This document shows, piece after piece, positions 46,061 to 56,566 of a stretch of DNA of 64,000 nt (position 1 is the stretch's first letter; every line of letters starts with the position of its first letter). Made by a program: the position numbers and the translations under genes. The stretch lies in the NCBI GenBank assembly GCA_021018815.1, contig JAITYX010000033.1:4272001-4336000 (forward strand). The letters run 5' to 3'. Below the pieces are notes generated by a model. That model saw only the letters and a program-made list of their open reading frames with translations, ran no database searches and was not told the origin of the DNA. This DNA comes from Talinum fruticosum (taxonomy: Eukaryota; Streptophyta; Magnoliopsida; Caryophyllales; Talinaceae).

Positions 46061-47815
46061 TTTTTCCACCACTTGAGCCTACTAATAGCTACCACTTCGG
46101 GCTAGGCTATCAACCTACTACTATGAAAATAACTCAAGCCGAGTGGGAAATTCAAGCAAAGAGGACTACACCACACACAATCCGCTCTATTAAGCCCTTT
46201 CCCTATACTCCGAATGGGAGTTTCTAAGAGAAGAAGAAAACTTTCCTTATTATGGTTTTCCTGAGCCCTACTACATTAAGGAAAAAGGCATCCTAGTACC
46301 GGTGCTGGATATTCTTGAAGAGAAGGCACCTTACCTCCTTAAAGAGGATCACTCCACATCGACTCGGACAAATCTTGCCGGAAACAATCTTTTCGGTCTT
46401 CCGTTTAAAGACGAGGGTAATCTAGAAGGGAACTCGGTCTCGGTACTATCACGAGCTATGTCATACCCATAGTTCGATCCATCCAGAGTTCATCATCGAT
46501 GTTGATATTGAAGGGTCCAAGCATGTTACTTGGATCGACGTTAAGAAGGGCTAAGAATTTGCTATCGGCCTTGGAGCGTATCCTCTTTCCGAGTCTAGTG
46601 CTAGGGCCTCGTACTTCTCCTTCTATTGTCTTTAGTTCTTTTCCTAATTTCGTTTCTTAGTCCGATGTACTCATTACTTCATTCAATGAAGTGAACCTTT
46701 CTGTTTACTCCTTGCCTCCTATTGCTCTCAATTGTTTTGCCTCTAATGATGAACAAGAAATTCCTAAAGAATTAATAAAAGTTATGGAAGATCATGAAAA
46801 TTTCTCACTAATAACGAGAGGAAACAATAACAATGAACCTAGGGTCAGTTGATCAACCCCAAGAAGTTAACATTGGGAAAACCTTAGATCTAAAAGAGCA
46901 TAATCAATTCACTTCGCTCCTTACAAAATTTATCAATGTCTTTGCATAGCCGTGCAAAGACATGCCGGAATAGATCCAAGTATAGCGAACGGAAAATCCC
47001 ACTTTACGAAGATGTTAAGCCGGTTAAGCGAGGTTAAGAAGGATGAAACCATAATGGGCTTGGAAGATTAAGGAAGAGGTTCGGATACGGTTGGAGGCTA
47101 GGTTCATTAAGGTAGTTCACAATCCTCAATGGGTAGTAAATATAGTGTCGACCACGAAGAAAGATGGCAGGGTTCATATGTGCATCGACTTCAGGGATAT
47201 AAATAAGGCCGATCCTAAAGATGATTTCCGTTATCTCATTTTGATCTCCTAGTAGATAATATAGCGGGGTCATGCTTTGCTCTCATTCATGGACGTTATG
47301 GTGGGTATAATTAGGTGAATATGGCTGAAGAGGATATGGAGAAGACGACCTTCATCACTCAATGGGGGATATGCTATTATGTGGTGACGCCATTTCGGGT
47401 CAAGAAGTTCGGTGCAACATATCGGAGGACAGCAACAACTCTATCGCATGATATGATCTATAAAGAAGTTGAAGTTTACGTAGATGATATGAACATAAAA
47501 TCCAAAGATAGGACACAGCGCCTACCCAGCTCGAGAAAATTCTTCTATAGACTCGGGAAGTACAACATGCTCTTTAATCCTCAAAAGTGTGCCTTTGGAG
47601 TAATGTCGGGTAAACTGCTAGGCTATATTGTCGGTCTTAGAGGAATTGAGGTTGATCCATTGAAGATCAAAGCCATTGAGGAGGTCCCTCCACCAAGTAC
47701 GTAAAAGGAGATAAGGGATTTCCTAGGACGTTTATAGCACATCGGTCGTTTCATATGGTCTCGTGAGCCTATTTTTAAGAAATCAAAGAAACGATGTGAG
47801 CCCATTTGGGATACC
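46061..47815 (+). pseudogene. pol: E2 reverse transcriptase
   Basis: 46061-46870 is a linker with acidic and Pro-rich readings. The RT core includes VNIVSTTKKDGRVHMCIDFR-like text (about 47134-47195), DINKADPKDDF, LLVDNIAGSCFA, NMAEEDMEKTTFITQWG (47319-47370), GATYRRTATTLSHDMIYKEV, and the catalytic YVDD at 47477-47488 followed by MNIKSKDRT, then YNMLFNPQKCAFGVMSGKLL (about 47563-47622) and EVDPLKIKAIEEVPPPST. The order and spacing are standard for Tat RT, and stops are few in the core. Confidence 0.85.
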
Positions 47816-48818
47816 GAGTGCCAACAAGCATTCGACAAGGTTAAAGAGTACTTGGCTAATCCTCTAGTGTTAGTTCCACCCTAATCAGGGAAACCTTTAC
47901 TCCTGTATCTCACCACAACAAAAATAGCTATGGGAGCTATGTTAGCTCAACGAGATAGGAAAGAAGAGCATGCGATCTACTATCTAAGTAAGAAGTTCTT
48001 GGATTATGAGACTAGATACACGCCATTAGAGAAGACATCATTAGCATTAGTCTTGGCCCCCAAGAAGCTCGGACACTACATGTTAGCCCACACGGTACAT
48101 GTAGTGGCACCTATGGATCCTATTAAGTAAATACTTGAGCAATCGACTATTAGCGGTAAGATAGCGTGATCGATCGTCATGCTATCGAATTCGAACTCAA
48201 GTTCCTCCCTCAAAAGCGATCAAAGAAAGGATATTGTCGGAAATCTTAGCTGATCCGCTTATGCCTGAATCGCAACCCGAACACCTTGACATTATAGACA
48301 AGGATATTTGGCAAGTAGAGGTGGACGTTTCGACAATGTACTTTGATGGCGCTTCCAATCGAAAGGCTTTGGAGTATGAAATCTTTTAGTCTCACGGAGG
48401 GAGCACATAGTCCCATTTCGGTCAAATTAGACTTCAAAGTCACCGATAACGCTGCAGAGTACGAAGCTTGCATCACGAGACTTGAAGCTGCTATAGAGAT
48501 CGGTGTCAAGAATATTAGGGTTTTCGGTGATTCCAGTTTGATAATCAACTAGATTTCACAAAAGTGAAAGGTACGTAGTAAAGCCTTGGCACCCTACCAA
48601 GTGTACCTGATAGAATTATCTAAACGCTTTAAGAGAATCTCTTTCACTTATCTTCTTAGGGATGATAACCAATTCGCGGATGCACTAGCTAAGTTAGCAT
48701 CCATGATTAATATCCCTACTAGCATTCATTCATTTCCCATTGACATCGAGCGACGAAGTCATTCTACACACATCCGTAAATTAGAAGTGTCTAATACTCG
48801 ACCATAGTAGTTGGAATC
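47816..48818 (+). pseudogene. pol: E2 RNase H region
   Basis: Polymerase connection: MGAMLAQRDRKEEHAIYYLS, KKFLDYETRYTPLEKTSLAL, KLGHYMLAHTVHVVAPMDP (47930-48130). The second RNase H block (48290-48560) has MYFDGASNRKGFGV-like text in shifting frames, DNAAEYEACITRLEAAIEIG (about 48445-48505) and VFGDSSLIIN, and then LRDDNQFADALAKLASM (about 48654-48705). Tat elements carry a second, archaeal-type RNase H domain here; the DNAAEYEA and FGDSSLI motifs fit it. Confidence 0.8.
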
Positions 48819-49832
48819 ATGACATTTATCAATATTTGGATAAATAAGAGTATCCCTTGGACTCCACACCTGGAGCCCAATGAGCCATCAAGATGTTGGT
48901 CGCCCAATTCATCAATCGGTATATGCAAATTTATAACACCAAACACCGTCATTTCTCACAACGTTAGCTTCACCCTGGCCATTTTCAATTTGGGGAACTG
49001 ACATTATTGGCATAGTGACTCCTAAAGGAATAGGTGGTCATGAATTTGTGTTAGTAGCAATCGACTACTTCACCAAATGGGTAGAGGCAACTTCTTATGC
49101 AACTTTGACATCGAAACAGGAAGCCAAGTTCATTACCAAAAATATCATCTGTCATTATGGGGTGCCCCATGAGTTAATAAGTGATCATGGTAGCCATTTT
49201 AAGAAGGAAGTAGAAGATTTATTGGATAAGTACAAAATTCAACATGATAAGTCTTCCCCATATCGCCCTTAGACCAACGGAGTGGTTGAGGAAGCTAATA
49301 AGAATATTCGGAAGATAGTGGAGAAAATGGCAGTTACCTATAAGGATTAGCCCGACAAATTGTCTTTCGCTTTGTTGGGTTATAGAACTTCGTTAGGGCC
49401 TCTATGGTAGAAATGCTTTACTCTCTAGTTTATAGCATGGAAGTAGTGTTTCCAATTAAGATCGTCATTCCCTCATTAAAGATAATTGATGAAAGCCAAA
49501 TTCTAGAAGCGAGAATAGGCCAAAGCACATTATGAGGAGTTAGTATTATTGGATAAGAGGCGCCTTAATGCCTTGCATAATGTCCAAATATACTAGGCTC
49601 GCATATCCAGGGCATTTAATAAGAAGGTTAAGCCTCGATATTTGCAAATTAGGGATTTGGTCCTGAAGGAGATAAGAGCACCAATTCAGGACCCGCGAAG
49701 GAAATTTAGCCCAATTGGCCATGCTTGTTTATACATAGTCGGATCTTACCTGGCGAAGTGGTCAAATTAATCGATTTAGATGGCGAAGAGATTTTTCAGT
49801 ACACTAACTTACATTAGTTGAAAAAATACTAG
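48819..49832 (+). pseudogene. pol: E2 integrase
   Basis: Core DDE integrase: ATDYFTKWVEA-type block VAIDYFTKWVEATSYA with the first catalytic Asp at 49063, YGVPHELISDHGSHFKKEV with the second at 49182, and NGVVEEANKNIRKIVEKM with the catalytic Glu at about 49288. A TAG at 49271 stands for the conserved Gln before TNG. The zinc-binding domain upstream is shortened. The C-terminal part (49500-49832) reads KRRLNALHNVQIYQARI-like text and ends NLHxLKKY at a stop at 49830. It is convergent with gene B. Confidence 0.82.
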
Positions 49833-50272
49833 GTCTAGCATACCCTTAGGTAGGAGACGGAGCCCAACTCAAGTAGGCTAGGCCATGGCGGGCGCCGACC
49901 ACCAGCCGGACAATGGTGGGCTGGCCGGGCCACGCTTTTCCCTTTTGAGTATGGTATTCTTGTTCCCTTATTTATTTAATGGATGACAAAATTAGGCGAT
50001 CCATCATTTTCTTTTATTTATTTTAATGGCGGTCCAATTTATCTATTTTTGTTTTTTCCTCTAAGTGAGCGATAAAAATATAAAAGTATAGCATAATTCT
50101 TACTTTTATTTAATAAAAGGTTAGCCTACTACTTACCTAAATACATAGCTAATAAAAGGTAAATAATTGCAAGCATATAACTTGTAAAATACTAATAACA
50201 CTATGCTAAAGAGGCAAAACTAAACCTCTCTATCTTTCATTCTATCCTAATTCTATCCTAAGAATCCGAGCC
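49833..50272. other. Spacer between pol and antisense gene B, E2
   Basis: No gene. It separates two convergent genes. It contains a GC-rich patch, GGCGGGCGCCGACCACC (49888), and an AT-rich part shared with E3 (61320-61679). Confidence 0.6.
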
Positions 50273-51871
50273 TTAGTCTATCTTTACATTCCTTCCCTTA
50301 GGATCGCTAAACTCAGCTTCTTCATCCCGGGTGCATTCCTTCAATTCTTGAATTTGGTAGGCCCTCCTTTCTTCAGACTTCTTTGGCTTTAGTTTCTCTT
50401 CGACGAGTGTGTTCAGCCATCCGAGGATTTATTTCGCAAATTTGGGGAAGGGTAGTAGCGGGGACAATTTCTTCGGAATCCATCTCTCCGAGTCTTAGTG
50501 CCTTCCACCATTGGGGATCTACTTCTATTATCCACTCTAGATAATAGGGAGAAACAACAATGTTGGGTATGTCTTTAGGTGCCAGCAAGTGTGGAGGTGT
50601 CAACAACTTTGGCGGACTCCTCCAATATTCGGGCCACGACCCGGTCCGTTTAGAGATACCATGCCCATGACGCAAATCAAAGGTAGACGGCTAGATACAA
50701 TCAAATAAGGGTATTACTTGCTCTCTCTCCATCTGCGGCAACACATGGCTAGGGAAGTAATACGTGTTGTTTTCCGAGCCCGAGCAGACGTATGAACAGG
50801 AGTCGTAAGCTATATGTCCTAAACTAGGACACCTTCCAATGTCTAACATACTAAAGAAGATCGTTCATCGTGATTTTTAAGATGTTCCTCCCACCAAGAA
50901 GTCGGGTGATCGGCTACCACCGCTTTCGCTTTTACTTAGACAAGTGAGTCGTTAAATATGTGTTCATATTTGGAGGAGCCTGAATAAGTTTTAGATGCTC
51001 CATTAACCGGATATGCAAATCACGGATGCAAAATCAAATATTAGTGTCCTACACGGCCAAAGTCCAATCTTTTAGGCCCAACATGAGCAAAATCAAAAAT
51101 ATATAATAATAACGAGATGGACAAAAACGAAAGGTAGAGTCTTTAAGCATGAACCGGAGGGGTCTCGGCCTCGACCGTGCTTGGAAAACCACCTTGTGGC
51201 TCGCGTTGCCGACCGGTCCATGTTGTTTGCTTTCGTTCGTCGTTTTATGCTTACTTGCAATAACAGGGGCTCCCACGGAAGTTCCGCTCGGCATTTGCTT
51301 CAACCCGGTCTAAATTGTTGATTGTTTTAGCAAATATTAGAGGAGTAATGGAACAATAATCCTCTAACTGTTCCACTAAACTTAGTAAGGCCGTTGATGC
51401 CAAATCCTCGTGGCCTCCTCGCCAACAGGAATCCACCGATGACACAGGTGATTACAGCTCGCCCCATGGGATGATAATTGATTCGGCATAGGTGGATATG
51501 TTTTGATAAGGTTTCATTAGATTGATCAAACGTACCCGAGTTCTTAGTAAGAATTCACCCTAGATTCATATTACTTAGTTTCAGCAAGTATTTATGTTTC
51601 TCGTGAAGATTTTTGAGGAATTGGGTACAGCTAGTTTTGTTCGGCTAAAGCCGTCTAATATTACATCGAATTCTTCAGGCAGGGGACATAGTTCGTTATC
51701 CCCAAACTTAAAGACGTGATGTTGTGGATCCAAGTAGGCTATAACAACCCTTAAGAAGGTCCAATAGACCTTCACCTGGTGAATGCTAAATAGGACATTC
51801 ATCCCATTATTGGTTAGCCCGGATCTATCCATATTACTTATCTCATGCATCCACCATGTTAACTCGGTCAT
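50273..51871 (-). pseudogene. E2 accessory gene B (antisense, two exons, DUF7745-like)
   Basis: Reads opposite to gag-pol. Exon 1 (51871-51255) starts MTEL; the aligned ATG in E3 (MAEL) supports this start. It reads TELTWWMHEISNMDRSGLTN, WTFLRVVIAYLDPQHHVFKF, GDNELCPLPEEFDVILDGF and later VEQLEDYCSITPLIFAKTIN. The DPxHxxFxFGDxELxPxxEE block and the later (I/L)xxxxxNLDRVE block fit the plant DUF7745/mobile-domain-like family. The intron is 51254-51049 (GTAAGC to TAG). Exon 2 reads EEHLKNHDE, then DIPNIVVSPYYLEWIIEVDP (about 50540), INPRMAEHTRRRETKAKEV and ends NVKID at a stop at 50273. Interior stops and shifts are present. Confidence 0.65.
51049..51254 (-). other. Intron of E2 gene B (206 bp)
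   Basis: Donor GTAAGC (51254 downwards), a T-rich tract, acceptor GCCGTGTAG. The E3 intron has the same donor and, without its CACTA insertion, about 207 bp. Confidence 0.65.
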
Positions 51872-52448
51872 GAAGTTCACGGTTTTACTTTTGATTGGAT
51901 GAAGAGGATCTGATATGTTTTTAGTTTTGTTCACCGAAGGCTTTTGTGTTTGTATTTCTTTAAATTTAGAACCGCAAGTGAATCCTATTTATAGGAGCTT
52001 TTCTAGAGTTCATAAAGTCCCACTCGCAACTTAATCACCGAGCACTCACAAACCCCTTGGGATTTGCAAATGGCGGGCACCGACCATGGTTTTAGCCTAG
52101 CCCGTTTTGTGGTTTTCTTCGGCCTAGGCAATCCTCGGACCATTTTATCTCCCGCCTGACCATGGCGCACCCCATATTCTTACTTTATACCATGCACTTC
52201 AGATTTCGATTTTCTTTTTATTATTTTCTTTTAGGGGAATGGGGGCTAATGAATTTTTTAATTTGTCTTTGTAATTTTTCCTAAGTTTTGCGCATCATAT
52301 TAAGTAAAAGTACGCACTTTTAGAATCGAATCCCGCATCTCATCCCATTGCATAAGAGTCTTCATTACAAAGGAAATATTACATGAATAAACAAACACCC
52401 TACAAGGGACTCATTAATCAGCAACAGACGAAAGCAGCAAGGAGTCTT
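51872..52448. other. Spacer between antisense genes A and B, E2
   Basis: No gene. It contains the internal polypurine-like motif and a GC-rich patch GGCGGGCACCGACC (52072), and should hold the promoter of gene B; no clear TATA box was settled on. Confidence 0.5.
52233..52250 (+). other. Internal polypurine-tract-like motif, E2
   Basis: T-rich TTTTCTTTT, then AGGGGAATGGGGGCTAAT, in the sense direction of E2. It shares TGGGGGCTAA with the 3' polypurine tract of E3 (55914-55928). Confidence 0.5.
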
Positions 52449-53956
52449 CTAAGCATTACCATCGGAGTCGTCATCGAAGATGTGATTCCCCAAGTTATCT
52501 AAGACAGATGTAGAGAACGGACCACCTTCATTGCCTTGATAAGAGCTACCTCCTTAGTCCCAAGATTGAGAAGCTTAATGAGTCGGACCGCTATAAGAAG
52601 ACCGAGGAAGATAAAGAGGGTTCCCATTTCGATCGAAAGCCTACAAGGGTAGGATTTTTAGCTCTCCCAGTAATAGCTAAGTCCCGCATCGAAGCGCTAG
52701 GCCCGAAGTGCTAAGCCTTGCCTTGGAAGCACTCCTATGATGCACACGTTGCAAAGAACACCATGAAGAACCTTGTTTAGCATTACTACTACAAGTGTTT
52801 GTTGATCGGGAGCATGAGATTGTGTCTTGGGTAAACCAGGAAGACTACTCGGAGGAAGGTGCTCTAGATTGACGCCTCTCAAGATCGGGGAACAATTAGC
52901 AAATCACTAAAAGCTCAATGAAAGTAGCACTCTACTAATCAATAACTTACCCAAAAAGTAGGAAAAGATCGCCTAGTCAAGAAGTTTTGGTTCCCGGAAA
53001 GCCAATTGAAATCCCAAAGACATACCCCTAGATTGCTCTCGGTTATACTCGCAAAGTTTATTCAATGATATCAACAAGAAAAATACTTTTATCATGTAAC
53101 TAAAAGAATAAGAACATATAACTTTTACCCCTTGTTAATTCCTAGGGAAGGGATGCCCAACACATTCCTCTTCCGGATTTTCGAAATTCTTATAAAACAA
53201 GGAGGTCCGACGGGAAGAGTAACATCCACATCGAGACTCGGGATATGGATATCCGCGAGTAGTGAGCTGCCAAAGATGAAGATTAAAAATTTTCACGCAA
53301 GAAATTCAAGTTACAACGAGAAGGTTAAGAACTTACCAATTGGGTCATGATTCGTGCCACATGATCGGCATAGGATGTGTTCAAGTTTAAAAGTGAGGTA
53401 AAAGGATACCCCACCATAGTCGTCGCTTGCTCGTTTGGAGGAAGGAAATGAAAATAGAACACGGTCGATGGTGGATCGACCGGAACAATTCGAGGCCATG
53501 TGTTGACCCGGATTTGAGGAGTGACCCTTTCCCTAAGATAATAGATCCAAAAGGACCTTCAAATAAGATCCTCTTTTCACTCAATTCTCCCGCCACAAGG
53601 ACAATTTGAGGAAGTTGGAGTTGGGCCCAAGGATGGAAGTGGACCTATATTCAAAACTTATCACGAGATAAGTTAGCAAGAATGATAGGTAACAAGAAAA
53701 TGAATAAAAAACAGTGAATATGCAAGGCTAGACTCCACCACGGGTGGCCCAACAAACAGTGGCATAGGTCGTGGGCGGGGTCGGAGAGCTAAAAGTGTGG
53801 TAAAAAGCTCTCTTAAGCATATTTTGAAGCAAATTTTGAGAATAAAAGCAACATACCGACTCGACCTGGTTTAGCGCTGATCTTAAGAAGTCTATTCCAT
53901 GAATATTAGGACGCTCAAGATAGAATTCAGCCCATGATACAGATTCGGAAATACGG
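52449..53956 (-). pseudogene. E2 accessory gene A (antisense, spliced)
   Basis: The 5' part is removed by the E3 insertion. The exon at 53956-53857 reads RISESVSWAEFYLERPNIHG then GIDFLRSALNQ, parallel to GFLRSTLNRL in E0. Introns: 53856-53645 (GTATGT to TAG), 53336-53267 (GTAAGT to CAG, 70 bp), one near 53110-53050 whose acceptor reads GCGAG where E3 has GCAG, and 52950-52878 (GTAAGT to GAG, 73 bp). Exons read VHFHPWAQLQLPQ, IPSLDVDVTLP-like and YNREQSRGMSLGFQLAF. The last exon ends with GNHIFDDDSDGNA and a stop at 52449. The C-terminal region is Ser/Gly/Asn-rich (RNGNPLYLPRSSYSG). Decayed but alignable with E0 and E3. Confidence 0.6.
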
Positions 53957-55913
53957 GTTGTAGGAACTACGACCAGGTTGGGGCCTTGCCGAGCTTCCCC
54001 ACTCGTGTCGGGTCTCTTTTTATGATTGATTGTGAAGATGGTTTTTAGAAGTCGATTTTGAAATATGGGGATGAACTTTTTATTAAGATTTTTGAATTTT
54101 ATTAAATCAAGTTGAAATGAATTAAACAATATTTGATTGGCGGTTTTATTATTCATTTTATTTTACTAATTATTTTAGAAGTCCCGGAATCTTATTTTCT
54201 AATTGAGGACTACATGATATTAGGGTTATAATTTTCGTCGTGGGGCTTTAGGGCCGATTGTTGTGAAAACACTAGTCTTGACCGAAGCCACCACCACTGC
54301 CCCACGATGTTGGCCGTAGCCTACACCAAGGGAAGGCGGGCACCGGCCAAATACCGTGGCTGATGAAAGCGGCCTCGGTCTCTACCCGATAGGTAGATCC
54401 GGAACCTTAGATCATTTTCCTACAACCGGAAAACACCGAGATGCAATTTTTCATAGAAAAAAACATAAAATAAGGGACTCGCCAGTCGGTTTTTAAAGAA
54501 GGAAAAAACTAACAAAAACACAAAAAGAAGACTTGCTCCTCGATCTTGGTATGGGAAAAACTAAGACCGAAAAAGACTAAAAATTGACTCTATCGGTCTT
54601 AAACCAAGAATCGGATTTCGGGGTAAGGGTACAAAATGTAGGCATAAATCCATCCATTAAGCTCGTCCAAAGATGACCATTACTAGTTCAAGTAGTGTAT
54701 TAATAAAGATGTAAGAAAACAAGCATACAACATACGAAACAAAACTAAAGCAACCAAAACATAACAAGGAAAACGATAAAGAAAAGCGATCAAAAGCAGG
54801 AAATAAAAGATTACATCGGTCGGGAGAAAATTAAAGCGATTACATCTCTTAAACCACAATACGGAAAGCAAATAAAATAGAAATAAATATAATCGTTCGA
54901 AGGTGGAAATATGGCCCTCGGGATGTCCCACCTTGCTGATTTGGATCTCCACACTGGATCTCTCAATGCAATGGCGACAATCCCAACAAAAAGGGCTAGT
55001 TTGTGAATTGTGTATAGGGTATGGCAGTGATCAATTGAATGAGTGCCCAAAGATAAGAATAATCAAATATTCTTTAGCTCTTTGCACGGATTCAACGAGT
55101 GAAAGATGAATGTTTATAGAAAATTCGGCAGAGTAATGGTTAGATAAGAGCATTTGAGTTGGCTTTTAGCAGCGTCATGCTAAGGAAAGAAGCCTAATAG
55201 GAATGAGAGCCATACGAATCTATTTATAGGAGAGGACCTAGGTCATAAATGACCTAAGGTTTGCCTCTTATCAACCGTCCAAACATTCTAAATAAAACCG
55301 ACCATTCCTTAAGAGATAAAACTGGAACAGAAGATGATAAAACCTGTTAAAAGAGAGGAGGCGGGCACCGCCAACTAGACTCTCTTAGGGTTTTGTGCCC
55401 TAGATGTGTCTCCATGGACTCTCCAAGCTCAAAACGCAGCGTTCCACCATGCTTCTACAAGACGGGCACCGGCCACGACGTCGTTTAGAGAGGAAAGCCG
55501 CTAGCCTCGTGTGGACTATCTTATGAAGCTTAAAACGCAGCACTTTGATGCTCCGGATCATGAAATGCAATGCTTCAACATCGTCTTCAAGTCTTTAGCT
55601 CCTTGTCCGACTTAGACAAAAGTAGAATGTGGTATTCTATACTTGGAATTTCCCTGCATACACCATGGGACTCCCGAATCTCTCAAGGCTCGGCCCTATT
55701 CTTGGACGGTCCGAAAAAGAGGATTTATGAACCAACCCAAGGCAAAAGGCTATTTAAGTGTCTGTTGGGGGTTCTTTATGGTTTACTAGCTTATGTTGCA
55801 CCGATTAATCACGGTTCGAATTCCAAATCAACAAACAAGAGATTATCATCATCGGGCCAACAAAACAAAACACGTAAATAATGAGATAAAGGCCGACATT
55901 TTTTAGGTGTCTA
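53957..55913 (-). mobile_element. E3 3' LTR
   Basis: On the minus strand it begins TGTAGACACCTAAAAA at 55913 and ends TAGTTCCTACA at 53957. About 1.96 kb. No primer site follows the end, as expected for a 3' LTR. Palindrome at 55237-55258, TATA box at 55220-55229, and three GC-rich GGCGGGCACC-like patches (54337, 55361, 55472). Confidence 0.85.
55220..55229 (-). promoter_or_regulatory. TATA box of E3 LTR
   Basis: The minus strand reads CTATAAATAG, eight bases downstream of the inverted repeat, as in E1 and E2. Confidence 0.7.
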
Positions 55914-55928
55914 CAGTTAGCCCCCACT
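55914..55928 (-). other. 3' polypurine tract of E3
   Basis: The minus strand reads AAAGTGGGGGCTAAC immediately before the LTR start TGTAG. Confidence 0.75.
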
Positions 55929-56566
55929 TTAACCGAGTCTAGAAAGACGAAGGGTCAAAGTAGACACTCGAAAGGTACTTACTTCGATTTCTATAAGGCA
56001 TCATGTGATGCTTGGAATTAGTTGTGGTCAAACTTGAACTCCAAAGTGAGACCCGAACTTGATCGCGATGCATGAGTTCTAAAGTTCGGTAAAAGGATCC
56101 TAAGCTTGGCTTGATAAGAGCTTGAAGCTTGGCATATTTTTATGCTAAAACTTCGATCGTCTTTTGATCCGAAGTTTGGCTGAATAATCTGTTGTGCTAG
56201 CACACTTGTTAGTGCATAACTGAAGTGACAAAAGCTTAGTATTTTTACTCGTTTAATACAGATCGAAATAGATCGATAAATTATTCTAAAAAGCTTATTA
56301 GTGGGCTTAGAAGCTCCCACTTGCATGCATAAGGGACGAAAATCACATGCTTCAAGAGGATAAAGTTGCTCGGACTAGGGAAGTGGGCTAGGCCGTAAAA
56401 GTCGTCACCGATTGGGCACCACGGCGCCTCGTGGCCGGTGCCAGCCAGCCTTTGGCAAGCATGGCCCCCGACGAGCTTAGCTGGATTCCTTCGGTTCCCC
56501 ATTAATTATTAGACCCTTATTTTATATGCATGGATGTATTGACCAGTTTTCCTGTAAAAGGGGAGC
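55929..56566. other. Region upstream of gene A in E3
   Basis: No gene supported. It lies between the polypurine tract and gene A and would contain the antisense promoter. It includes a GC-rich patch, GGCCGGTGCCAGCC, near 56432, and a TTATATGCATGG stretch near 56521 that could serve as a weak TATA-like element. Confidence 0.4.

Larger units (their letters stand above)
40622..53956 (+). mobile_element. E2: Tat/Ogre-type element, most complete copy
   Basis: Order on the plus strand: LTR (40622-42601), primer site, leader, gag (43896), protease, RT, RNase H, integrase (to 49832); then on the minus strand gene B (50273-51871) and gene A (52449-53956). E3 interrupts gene A at 53957, so the polypurine tract and 3' LTR are not in view. 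Expected target duplication on the left: GTATC (40617-40621). Confidence 0.85.

Noticed and set aside
55570..55881. 103-codon open frame on the plus strand near the E3 LTR start
   Set aside because: It lies inside the E3 LTR in antisense, is not conserved as an open frame in the E1 and E2 LTRs, and has no recognisable domain.
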